DNA from: Streptomyces sp. MNU76 | Lineage (GTDB): Bacteria > Actinomycetota > Actinomycetes > Streptomycetales > Streptomycetaceae | NCBI RefSeq assembly: GCF_020982545.1 | Contig: NZ_JAJKLK010000019.1 | Location: forward strand, 62,001 to 126,000 | Length of the DNA stretch: 64,000 bases | Direction: 5' to 3' | Shown here: in pieces, positions 45,066 through 52,515 of the stretch | Position numbering within the stretch: the stretch's first letter is position 1 | How the letters are laid out: every line of letters starts with the position of its first letter | The notes under the pieces: model-generated | What the model was told of the DNA's origin: nothing | What the model saw: only the letters and a program-made list of their open reading frames with translations | The model's database searches: none | Translations under genes and position numbers: made by a program

Positions 45066-45093
45066 CATTCGGAGCGGTCGGCAGGGTGGATTG
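45066..45093 (-). promoter_or_regulatory. ECF-type promoter of the DUF4331-TPR-transporter operon
   Basis: On the minus strand CAATCC (45093-45088), 16-bp spacer, CGAATG (45071-45066). The divergent sigma gene has CCATCC, 16 bp, CGAATG. This pair recalls M. tuberculosis SigK promoters (CCATCC ... CGAATA, from memory). Predicted transcription start is about 30 bp before the DUF4331 ATG. Confidence 0.65.
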
Positions 45094-45157
45094 GTCGAAT
45101 CCCAAACGTTCTTACGGCGCGTTTGAAAGGTTGTTTCAGCGGAGAGCGGGATTTGTT

Positions 45158-45178
45158 GATCCGGATCTCCTCCGGATC
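45158..45178. promoter_or_regulatory. Inverted repeat between the divergent promoters
   Basis: GATCCGGA and TCCGGATC are perfect 8-bp arms around TCTCC, placed 7 bp before the sigma gene's -35 box. Likely binding site of an additional regulator. Confidence 0.45.
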
Positions 45179-45185
45179 CGTAACC

Positions 45186-45213
45186 CCATCCGGAGGTGGG
45201 TCGGTTGCGAATG
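45186..45213 (+). promoter_or_regulatory. ECF-type promoter of the sigma/anti-sigma operon
   Basis: CCATCC (45186-45191), 16-bp spacer, CGAATG (45208-45213), the same architecture as the divergent promoter. Transcription would begin near 45220, which rules out the ATG at 45211 as the start codon of the sigma gene and supports GTG at 45262. Confidence 0.65.
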
Positions 45214-45261
45214 CCTTACGCGCGGGGATGGCCGTGCTCGGCCGGAGGCGAGGGAGAGCGA

Positions 45262-45804
45262 GTGGAGGCGGACAGGCTGCTGGTCCAGGTGGCCGGGGGC
45301 GACCAACGGGCGTTCGAGGAGTTGTACGCCCTGGTGTCCGGCCCGGTGTTCGGGCTGGTGCGCCGGGTCGTACGGGACCCCGCGCAGTCGGAGGAGGTGG
45401 CCCAGGAGGTGCTGCTCGAACTCTGGCGTTCCGCGGGCCGGTTCGACCCGGCGCGGGGCAGTGCGCTGTCCTGGATACTCACCCTCGCGCACCGTCGCGC
45501 GGTGGACCGGGTGCGCAGCGCCCGCGCCGCCACCGAGCGCGAGCAGCGCGAGGGACGGCGCAACCACCACACCGCCTTCGACCAGGTCGCCGAGGAGGTC
45601 GAGGCCGGCCTCGAACGCCAGTGGGTGCGCCACTGCCTGGAGAAGCTCACCACGCTCCAGCGCGAGTCCGTCACCCTCGCCTACTACGACGGCTACACCT
45701 ACCGTGAAGTGGCCGAGCGGCTCTCCCTGCCGCTCGGGACGGTCAAGACCCGTATGCGCGACGGACTCACACGGCTGCGCGAATGCCTGGGAGGAGTCGC
45801 ATGA
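45262..45804 (+). CDS. ECF sigma factor, SigK-like
   Basis: 180 residues: region 2 (FEELYALVSGPVFGLVRRVVRDPAQSEEVAQEVLLELWR) with the DPARGSALSWILTLAHRRAVDRVR segment that is a strong mark of SigK-type ECF factors, and region 4 (LTTLQRESVTLAYYDGYTYREVAERLSLPLGTVKTRMRDGLTRL). Followed by an RskA-type anti-sigma gene. The GTG at 45262 has GAGGGAGAG upstream; longer starts (ATG 45211) lie within the predicted -10. Likely autoregulated and driving the divergent operon. Confidence 0.88.
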   Translation: MEADRLLVQVAGGDQRAFEELYALVSGPVFGLVRRVVRDPAQSEEVAQEVLLELWRSAGRFDPARGSALSWILTLAHRRAVDRVRSARAATEREQREGRRNHHTAFDQVAEEVEAGLERQWVRHCLEKLTTLQRESVTLAYYDGYTYREVAERLSLPLGTVKTRMRDGLTRLRECLGGVA

Positions 45805-45838
45805 GCGCCCTGTACGGCCGGCCCGGGGGAGGTGCCGA

Positions 45839-46669
45839 GTGAGCCTGTTCCGCCGCGAGGACCTCCACTCGCTCGCCGCTCCCTACGCGCTGGACGCCCT
45901 GGAGCCCGACGAGCGGCGCCGTTTCGAGCAGCATCTGGAGAGCTGCGACCGCTGTCCGGCCGAGGTGCGCGCCCTGTCCGAGGACGCGGTCCGGCTCGCC
46001 TGGTCGACGGCCGCGCCGGCCCCCGCCGCGATGCGCGACCGGGTCTTCGCCGCCGTACGCCACACGCCGCAGGAGAGCGGCGCGCCCCAGGAGAACCAGT
46101 CCTGGAGCGCCCAGCCGCCGCGGTCCCAGCATCTGCCGCGGCATGTGTGGGGGACCGAGCCGCCGCCGCGGTCGCGCGCCCGTGCGCCCCGGTTGCGCTC
46201 TTGGCTCGTCCCGCTGGCCACCGTCACGGCCGCCGCCGCGCTCGTGGTGGCCTCCCTCTTCGCCGTCCAGGCCGACCGCACCCGCGACGAGCTGGCCGCC
46301 GAGCGCACGCGGGCGAGTGAGATCGCCCACGTTCTCACCGCGCCGGACGCCCGTGCGACCAGCGACCGGGACGCGGAGGGCCACAGAATCGGAGTGATCG
46401 CTTCCGCGGAGGAGGGGAGAGCGATCGTGACCCTCGGCGGATTCGAGGACCTCCCGAAGAACCGGGTGCACCAGCTCTGGCTCATGCGCCCCGACGTGCA
46501 ACCACGCTCCCTGGGTCTCTTCGACGGCGACACGCCCTTGGTCACGAGCGGAATGAACACCGACGCGACGTCACTCGCCGTGACCGTCGAACCCGGCGGG
46601 GGATCACCACAGCCCACCAGCCAGCCAGTTGTCCAACTCGCCCTGGAATCGGTCGGATTCGGAGAGTAA
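45839..46669 (+). CDS. RskA-type membrane anti-sigma factor
   Basis: 276 residues. N-terminal zinc-binding anti-sigma domain: HSLAAPYALDALEPDERRRFEQHLESCDRC with the HxxxCxxC motif; a disordered part; one membrane helix (LVPLATVTAAAALVVASLFAVQ); and an extracytoplasmic RskA domain (GRAIVTLGGFEDLPKNRVHQLWLM). It holds the sigma factor inactive until proteolysis or a redox/envelope signal. GTG with GGGGGAGG upstream, 34 bp after the sigma gene. Confidence 0.85.
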   Translation: MSLFRREDLHSLAAPYALDALEPDERRRFEQHLESCDRCPAEVRALSEDAVRLAWSTAAPAPAAMRDRVFAAVRHTPQESGAPQENQSWSAQPPRSQHLPRHVWGTEPPPRSRARAPRLRSWLVPLATVTAAAALVVASLFAVQADRTRDELAAERTRASEIAHVLTAPDARATSDRDAEGHRIGVIASAEEGRAIVTLGGFEDLPKNRVHQLWLMRPDVQPRSLGLFDGDTPLVTSGMNTDATSLAVTVEPGGGSPQPTSQPVVQLALESVGFGE

Positions 46670-46784
46670 TCAGCAACACCGTTACGGGGTAGGTGAATAC
46701 CGGGACCGTGATTCCCGAGTGCTCAGGCGGGGCGATATGGTTACGCTGCCCGGGCCGGGTGGACTCGTACGGGTGGGGAGTGAC

Positions 46785-47051
46785 ATGGAACAGATAACAG
46801 TGCGCAGGGCGCGAGTCCCTGCGATCACGTGCGGGAGCAGCGCGACCAGCTCGCGCCTCGACCGACATCTCTCGGTGCTGAGCGGCCCCGCCGTGCCACA
46901 GCGCGAGGCCGCCGAGGCGACCTCGCTGATGCGCGAGATAACGTCACGTTCCCCGCAGGAGCGCAGTAGCCGCAAGGACACGCGCGTCGGCCGGGTCTCG
47001 CTGTTCGCCCCCCTGAAGAGGCTGCGCCGCTCGCTGTTCGGCAGCCGCTAG
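46785..47051 (+). CDS. Small basic protein, 88 residues
   Basis: Starts MEQITVRRARVPAITC, with GGGGAG 6 bp upstream, and ends LKRLRRSLFGSR. Rich in Ser and Arg with one Cys and no hydrophobic helix; I recall related small proteins in Streptomyces but no function. Candidate -10 hexamer TATGGT lies about 45 bp upstream. Frames extending further upstream include non-conserved sequence and are not used. Confidence 0.6.
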   Translation: MEQITVRRARVPAITCGSSATSSRLDRHLSVLSGPAVPQREAAEATSLMREITSRSPQERSSRKDTRVGRVSLFAPLKRLRRSLFGSR

Positions 47052-47091
47052 CACCACCGCACCAAGGGCTTTCCCCGCGGGAGGCCCGCGC

Positions 47092-48315
47092 TCAGGCCAC
47101 CACGCCGTCCCGGCGCAACGCTGCGATCTCGTCGTCCGTCATCCCCGCGGCACGCAGCAGCGACCCGGTGTGCTCCCCGAGCGCGGGCACCGCACCCATC
47201 CGCGCCTCGTCCCCGCCCGGCAGCGTGATGGGCGGCAGCAGCGCCCTGAGCGGCCCCACCGGTGAGTCCACTTCCCGCCACCGGTCCCGGGCCGCCAACT
47301 GCGGGTGCTCCGCCACCTCCGTCACATCCCGTAGCCGCGCGCAGGCGATCCCCGCCGCCTCCAGCCGCGCCAGCGCCTCGTCGGTGTCCAGCAGCCCCAG
47401 CGCCGACGCGACGAACTCGTCCGTGCGGTCCCGGCGCTCGACCCGCGCCGGATTCGTCGCGAACGCCGGGTCGTCCGCCAACTCCGGGCGCCCCAGCACC
47501 TGTTCGGCGAGCCGCCGCCACTCCCGGTCGTTCTGCACCGACAGCAGCACCCGCCCGCCGTCCGCCGTCGGATAGGCGTCGTACGGCGCGATCACCGCGT
47601 GGCCGAGGCCCGTGCGGGCCGGCGCGCTCCCGCCGTGCATCGCGTGGTGCAGCGGATGCCCCATCCACTCCGCCAGCGCCTCCAGCATCGACACCTCCAC
47701 CGGCCCGCCCCGCCCGGTCGTACCCCGCCGGACGAGCGCCGCGAGCACCCCCGAGAACGCGTACATCCCGGCGGCGATGTCCGCCGCCGGGATGCCCGCC
47801 TTCACGGGCCGTTCCGGTGTCCCCGTGACCGACACCAGCCCGGCCTCGCACTGCACGAGCATGTCGTACGCCCGCTTGCGCGCGTACGGGCCCGACGCCC
47901 CGTAGCCGGAGATGTCCACGGCGATCAGCCGGGGGTGCGCTGCGCACAGCGAGGCCGCGTCCAGGCCGAGCCGGGCCGCCGCGCCGTGCGCGAGGTTCTG
48001 CACGAACACGTCCGCGTCCGCCACCAGCCGGCGTACGACGGCCAGTCCGCGCGGGTCCTTCAGATCCAGCGCGAGGGACTCCTTGCCCCGGTTGCACCAC
48101 ACGAAGTGCGAGGCCAGGCCCCGGGCCGCGGTGTCGTAGCCGCGGGCGAAGTCACCGCCGTCCACCCGCTCGACCTTGATCACCCGGGCGCCGAGGTCGG
48201 CGAGCTGCCGGGTGGCGAAGGGGGCCGCGACGGCCTGCTCGACGGCGACGACGGTGATGCCGTCGAGGGGCAGGGGGTCACCGGCGCGGGGGAGTGGACG
48301 CATGCCGTGGATCAT
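47092..48315 (-). CDS. CaiB/BaiF family CoA-transferase (class III)
   Basis: 407 residues: PLDGITVVAVEQAVAAPFATRQLADLGARVIKVE (CoA/adenine binding), catalytic Asp in AGIPAADIAAGMYAF, and HPQLAARD near the C-terminus, all usual for class III CoA-transferases (formyl-CoA transferase, carnitine CoA-transferase, alpha-methylacyl-CoA racemase). The acyl substrate is not identifiable. Start 48315 is used; MRPLPRAG at 48303 is an alternative. Not in an obvious operon. Confidence 0.85.
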   Translation of the reverse strand: MIHGMRPLPRAGDPLPLDGITVVAVEQAVAAPFATRQLADLGARVIKVERVDGGDFARGYDTAARGLASHFVWCNRGKESLALDLKDPRGLAVVRRLVADADVFVQNLAHGAAARLGLDAASLCAAHPRLIAVDISGYGASGPYARKRAYDMLVQCEAGLVSVTGTPERPVKAGIPAADIAAGMYAFSGVLAALVRRGTTGRGGPVEVSMLEALAEWMGHPLHHAMHGGSAPARTGLGHAVIAPYDAYPTADGGRVLLSVQNDREWRRLAEQVLGRPELADDPAFATNPARVERRDRTDEFVASALGLLDTDEALARLEAAGIACARLRDVTEVAEHPQLAARDRWREVDSPVGPLRALLPPITLPGGDEARMGAVPALGEHTGSLLRAAGMTDDEIAALRRDGVVA

Positions 48316-48422
48316 GTCCCCGCCGGGGCGCCGTTGTCACCAGGGAGTGCCGCGTGTCACGCGCCCCGGCGGCACGCCCCGGGGCCGGCGGCCTCCGGCC
48401 CGTCCCCCGAACGGGCCGGAGG

Positions 48423-49205
48423 TCACCTGGGCCCCGTCGCGTAGGTACGGACCGCGAGCGGCACGAACACCGCGAGCAGCAGCGCGCACCAGAGCAGCGA
48501 CCCGGCGACGGGATGCGTCACCGGCCAGGCGGCCCCCTCCGGCACGGCCGCGTTCCCGAAGAGGTCGCGCAGGGCCGTGGCGAGGGCGCTGATCGGGTTC
48601 CACTCGGCGGCCGTGCGCAGCCAGCCCGGCAGACCCTCGGTCGGGATGTACGCGCTGGAGAGCAACGGCAGTAGGAAGGTGGCACCGCCCAGCTGTCCGG
48701 ACGCCTCCTCGTTGCGGGTGAGCAACCCCAGGAAGATGCCGATCCACACACACGCGAACCGGAACAGCAGCAACAGCCCGAACCCGCCGGCCGCCGCGAG
48801 CGCGCCCCCCTCGATCCGCCAGCCCACCGCCAGGCCGACCAGCAGGAACAACACCGTCCCCGCGACCGTGACCACCACGTCCGCCAGCGCCTGGCCCAGG
48901 GGCACGGCGGCCCGGCTCACGGGCAGCGTCCGGAAGCGGTCCATCACGCCTCGGTGGGTGTCCTGGGCGGCCTGGAACATCCCGGTCATGATCCCGCCGG
49001 AGGCGGTCGCCACCAGCAGACCGGGCACCAGGAACCGCCGGTACTCCTCGCCGGGCACGGCGAGGGCGCTGCCGAAGACGTACCCGAAGAACAGCAGCAT
49101 CGAGATGGGCATGATCTGGGTGAGGATCAGCAGGCCCGGGTTGTTGCGGACCCGCCGCAGCTGCTGGCCCAGCATCGCCGTGCCGTCGTACGCCAACGCG
49201 CTCAC
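48423..49205 (-). CDS. ABC-2 family exporter permease
   Basis: 260 residues, six helices, with the DrrB-like signatures NNPGLLILTQIMPISMLLFFGYVFG, MTGMFQAAQDTHRGVMDRFRTLPVSR and YIPTEGLPGWLRTAAEWNPISALATALRDLFG. Its GTG overlaps the stop of the ATPase gene (GTGA), so the two form a translationally coupled exporter of the daunorubicin-resistance type. Confidence 0.9.
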   Translation of the reverse strand: MSALAYDGTAMLGQQLRRVRNNPGLLILTQIMPISMLLFFGYVFGSALAVPGEEYRRFLVPGLLVATASGGIMTGMFQAAQDTHRGVMDRFRTLPVSRAAVPLGQALADVVVTVAGTVLFLLVGLAVGWRIEGGALAAAGGFGLLLLFRFACVWIGIFLGLLTRNEEASGQLGGATFLLPLLSSAYIPTEGLPGWLRTAAEWNPISALATALRDLFGNAAVPEGAAWPVTHPVAGSLLWCALLLAVFVPLAVRTYATGPR

Positions 49206-50242
49206 GCCGCACGCCCCTTGAGGTCGCGCCCGTCGCGCCCGTCGCGCCCGTCGTGTCGCTCGGGTCGGTCGAGTCGGTCGTGTGGGTCGTGTGGGTCGCG
49301 GAGACCCGTCGGCGCGCCGACGGTGAGGCGGAGGAACACGTCGTCGAGCGTGGGCGGGCGCAGGCTCGCGTCGAGCAACGGCACGCCCGCCGCGTCGAGT
49401 TCGCGCACCAGCCGGGGCAGCGTGAGCGTCGGGTCGAGCGCGACCGCGCCGACCGCGTGCCGGGCGTGGTCGAACGAGGGCTCAGCGCCGGTCAGTTGGT
49501 CGAGGACGCCCGCCGCCGCCGTCATCGCGTCCGGGTGGGCGACGACGACCTCCGCGAACGAGCTGATGAGTGCCTTGAGTTGGGGCGGAGAACCGCTGTG
49601 CGCGATCCGGCCTCGGTCCATCAGTACGATCCGGTCGGCGAGTTGGTCGGCCTCCTCCAGGTACTGCGTCGTCAGCAACACGGTCGTCCCCTCCTCCTTC
49701 AAAGCGCGCACGGCGTCCCAGGTCCGGTTGCGGCTGACCGGGTCGAGACCGGTGGTGGGCTCGTCCAGGAAGAGCACCGCCGGGTGCCGGACGAGACTGG
49801 CCGCGAGGTCGAGCCGGCGGCGCATACCGCCGGAGTAGGTGGAGGCCGGGCGGTCGGCGGCCTCGGTCAGACCGAAGCGGTCGAGGAGTTCGGCCGCGCG
49901 GGCCGCCGTGTCGCGGACCCGGTGCAGCCGGGCGAACAGTCGCAGGTTCTGCCGTCCGGTGAGGTCGCCGTCGACCGACGCGTACTGCCCGGTCACCCCG
50001 ATCACCCGCCGGACGGCGGCCGGCTCCCGCACGAGGTCGTGGCCCGCGATCCGCGCCGACCCGGCGTCCGGCCGCAGCAGGGTCGCCAGCAGCCGTACGG
50101 CCGTCGTCTTGCCCGCGCCGTTCGGGCCGAGCAACCCGACCACCGTGCCCTCCTCCACGGCCAGATCGAGACCGCGCACGGCACGAACGTCGCCGAAGCT
50201 CTTCTCCAGACCCTCACTAAGTACAGCGTACGTAGTAGTCAT
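49202..50242 (-). CDS. ABC exporter ATPase, DrrA type
   Basis: 346 residues: Walker A GLLGPNGAGKTTAVRLL, Q-loop GVTGQYASVDGDLTGRQNL, signature YSGGMRRRLDLAASLV, Walker B AVLFLDEPTTGLD, and a DrrA-like C-terminal domain ending with the LRPPTLDDVFLRL motif. After this come His/Asp/Arg repeats (HDPHDRLDRPERHDGRDGRDGRD), a low-complexity tail. ATG at 50242, divergent from the TetR gene 63 bp away with operator palindromes in the gap and in the first codons. Confidence 0.9.
   Translation of the reverse strand: MTTTYAVLSEGLEKSFGDVRAVRGLDLAVEEGTVVGLLGPNGAGKTTAVRLLATLLRPDAGSARIAGHDLVREPAAVRRVIGVTGQYASVDGDLTGRQNLRLFARLHRVRDTAARAAELLDRFGLTEAADRPASTYSGGMRRRLDLAASLVRHPAVLFLDEPTTGLDPVSRNRTWDAVRALKEEGTTVLLTTQYLEEADQLADRIVLMDRGRIAHSGSPPQLKALISSFAEVVVAHPDAMTAAAGVLDQLTGAEPSFDHARHAVGAVALDPTLTLPRLVRELDAAGVPLLDASLRPPTLDDVFLRLTVGAPTGLRDPHDPHDRLDRPERHDGRDGRDGRDLKGRAA
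50217..50235. promoter_or_regulatory. Second (degenerate) TetR operator, inside the ABC gene start
   Basis: CTAAGTAC-AGC-GTACGTAG has the same 8+3+8 layout as the upstream site, with one arm mismatch, and lies in codons 3-9 of the ATPase gene. TACAGCGTACGTA here is the exact reverse complement of a stretch in the upstream site. Repressor bound here would block elongation or loop DNA. Confidence 0.55.
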
Positions 50243-50259
50243 GGGTGGACCATAGCGCA

Positions 50260-50278
50260 TTACGTACGCTGTACGTAA
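50260..50278. promoter_or_regulatory. TetR operator in the divergent ABC/tetR gap
   Basis: TTACGTAC-GCT-GTACGTAA is a perfect 19-bp palindrome 18 bp upstream of the ABC start and 28 bp upstream of the TetR start, the classic place for a repressor controlling both genes. Confidence 0.8.
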
Positions 50279-50305
50279 CTAGGATGGTGGCCGAGGTGAT
50301 GATCG

Positions 50306-51013
50306 ATGGCTGGCCGAGCGGCCCGACCCGAAGTGATCTGGGCGCGTCCCGAGCGCACCGGCCGGGGCCCGAGGCCCGCGTTCAGCCGCGCCGACATCGC
50401 GGCGGCGGCCGTGCGCCTCGCCGACGCGGGCGGCCTCGACGCCGCGTCCATGCGCCACGTGGCCGCCGAGCTGGGCTGCGGCACGATGTCGCTCTACAAC
50501 TACGTGCCGCGCAAGGAGGACCTGTACGAGCTGATGGTCGACGTGGTCGCCGGGGAGCACGAGCTGTGGGAGCCGGGCGGGGACTGGCGGGCCGATCTGC
50601 GCCGGGTGGCCCACCAGACGCGTGACCTGCTGCGCCGGCATCCCTGGATGCCCCGGCTGATGTCGCCGGTCTACGGGTTCAGTCCCAACAGCCTGCGGTT
50701 TCTGGAGCACTGCATGGCCTGCATGGACTCGCTCGACGCGCCGTACGGGACGAAGATGCAGCTCCTGGGGATGCTGAACGGGTGCGTGACGACCTACGTC
50801 GCGAACGAGCTGGCGACCGCCGAGCGGGTGCGCTCACTGCCGTGGTCGGAGGAGCGGGAGAACGAGGTCCGGATCGCGTACCTCGGCGGGCAGATCGCGA
50901 GCGGGGCGTATCCGCGGCTGGCCGCGGCCTTCACGGAGGACTCCGGGCCGATCGATCTGGAGGCCGTGTTCGAGTGGATGCTGGACAGGGTCCTGGACTC
51001 GTTCGCGCCGTAG
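50306..51013 (+). CDS. TetR-family repressor of the adjacent ABC exporter
   Basis: 235 residues. HTH: FSRADIAAAAVRLADAGGLDAASMRHVAAELGCGTMSLYNYVPRKEDLYELM; the C-terminal half is the tetracyclin-repressor-like TetR_C_1 type with a helix bundle for ligand. Divergent from the exporter; it should sense the exported compound. GAGGTGATGATCG precedes the ATG. Confidence 0.9.
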   Translation: MAGRAARPEVIWARPERTGRGPRPAFSRADIAAAAVRLADAGGLDAASMRHVAAELGCGTMSLYNYVPRKEDLYELMVDVVAGEHELWEPGGDWRADLRRVAHQTRDLLRRHPWMPRLMSPVYGFSPNSLRFLEHCMACMDSLDAPYGTKMQLLGMLNGCVTTYVANELATAERVRSLPWSEERENEVRIAYLGGQIASGAYPRLAAAFTEDSGPIDLEAVFEWMLDRVLDSFAP

Positions 51014-51035
51014 GGGTGCCTCGCAACACCCCCTA
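51012..51035 (+). terminator. Hairpin terminator after the TetR gene
   Basis: TAGGGGTG and CACCCCcTA form an interrupted stem around CCTCGCAA, starting at the TetR stop codon. Confidence 0.55.
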
Positions 51036-51227
51036 GCGGGATTCGTTCGCAGTGCTCCGGCCTTCAGGCCGGGGGTGAAGCGAATCTGATGACGGCGACG
51101 CGGAGCGTCGGGGCATTGTTCCGGCGGAGCCGGACGCTGTGGTGGGTGGGGGCGGCAGGGTCAGGGTGATGGCTCGTTCGCCTGTTCTCTCCGGTGACGG
51201 GTGTGCGATCTCCCTAGTGTGATCGTC

Positions 51228-52453
51228 ATGCAGCTCCGGTACGCCTTCAGGCTCTACCCGGATGCCGGTCAGCGCACCGCGCTGGCCAGGGCGTTCGGGT
51301 GCGCCCGTGTCGTGTTCAACGACGCGGTCCGCGCCCGTGAGGACGCCCGGAAGGCCGGGCAGCCGTTCCCGACGGCCGGAGAGCTGTCGAGGAGGCTGAT
51401 CACCGAGGCGAAACGGACAACGGAACGCTTCTGGCTGGGCGAGGTCTCCGCGATCGTCCTGCAGCAGTCCCTGCGGGACGTCGAGAGCGCGTACCGCAAC
51501 TTCTTCGCCTCCCTCAAGGGCGCCCGCAGGGGACGGAAGGTCGGCTCGCGCCGCTTCAAGTCCCGTAAGGACACGCGCGGCAGTCGATCCGGTTCACGGC
51601 CAACGCCCACTGGAGCATCACCGGCAGCGGACGGCTGAACCTGCCGAAGATCGGTCCGGTGAAGGTGAAGTGGTCCCGCACCCTGCCCGCCACCCCCACC
51701 TCGGTCACCGTCGTGATGGACGCGGCCGGCCGGTATTTCGCCTCCTTCGTCATCGACACCGACCCCGCCACCGACACCGCCCGGATGCCCGCAACCGACC
51801 GCACCATCGGCATCGACCTCGGCCTCACCCACTTCGCCGTCCTCTCCGACGGCACGAAGATCGACTCCCCGCGGATTCTGCGCCGGGCGGAGAAGAAGCT
51901 GAAGAAGGCCCAGCGCGAGCTGTCCCGCAAGCAGAAGGGATCGAAGAACCGGGCCAAAGCCCGCCGCAAGGTCGCCCGCGCCCACGCCAAGGTCACGGAC
52001 GCGCGCCGTGAGTTCCACCACCAGCTCTCCACGCAGCTGATCTGCGAGAACCAAGGGATCGCCGTGGAGGACCTGTCGGTGGCGGGACTGGCCCGCACCA
52101 GGCTGGCCGAGTCCGTGCACGACGCCGGATGGTCGGCGTCCATCGGCATGCTGAAGTGCAAAGCGGCACGGTACGGCCGCACCCTGGTCACGATCGGCCG
52201 GTTCACGCCGACCTCCCAGACCTGCTCCACCTGCGGTGCGGTGGACGGGCCCGAACCCCTGAGCGTGCGGCAGTGGACGTGTGGGGCCTGCGGCGCGGTC
52301 CACGACCGGGACGTCAACGCCGCGATCAACGTGAAGACGGCCGCCGGACTGGCGGTGACGGCCTGCGGAGCGCCGGTAGGACCGGGAGCAGTCCCGGCAC
52401 GGCGCGAAGAAACAGGAAGCCACGGATTCCCGACCGGAAGCCGTGCCGCGTAG
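51228..52453 (+). CDS. tnpB: TnpB RNA-guided nuclease of an IS605/IS1341 element, frame-broken
   Basis: Starts MQLRYAFRLYPDAGQRTALARAFGCARVVFNDAV (N-terminal helix-turn-helix of OrfB/TnpB). At about 51585 the frame is lost (ACGCGCGGCAG seems to contain an extra CG); the expected continuation RQSIRFTANAHWSITGSG resumes in another frame. The remainder holds the RuvC-like residues Asp (TIGIDLGLTHFAV), Glu (AVEDLSV) and Asp (DRDVNAAIN) and a Cys4 zinc ribbon (TCSTC ... CGAC). If the break is real the nuclease is dead; if a sequencing error, it is complete at about 408 residues. Confidence 0.85.
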
Positions 52454-52515
52454 CGGCACGGCAACCAGTCAAGGAAGGCCAGAATCCTTGCCCTTCGGGG
52501 CGAGGAGCAAGTCAA
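52380..52515 (+). ncRNA. Putative omega RNA (reRNA) of the TnpB element
   Basis: The tnpB 3' end and right end hold two hairpins: GCCGTGCCGC-GTA-GCGGCACGGC (52440-52462, containing the TAG stop) and the right-end hairpin at 52486-52505. In TnpB systems the guide RNA scaffold is made from exactly this region and the guide lies just outside the right end. Here the guide would match the 3' end of the ISP-protein gene. Inference from family knowledge. Confidence 0.4.

Larger units (their letters stand above)
51040..52515 (+). mobile_element. IS605/IS1341-type element carrying tnpB only
   Basis: A single tnpB frame is flanked by sub-terminal hairpins typical of this group: left, CCGGCC-TTCA-GGCCGG (51057-51072) in a larger GATTCG...CGAATC fold; right, CCTTGCCC-TTC-GGGGCGAGG (52486-52505), followed by AGCAAGTCAA. 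There is no tnpA, so it needs a transposase from elsewhere. The right end abuts, or shares, the stop codon of the ISP-protein gene. Exact ends are estimated. Confidence 0.75.

Noticed and set aside
45211..45261. Longer sigma factor from ATG 45211
   Set aside because: That ATG lies inside the predicted -10 CGAATG, so it would not be in the mRNA; GTG 45262 has a better ribosome binding site.
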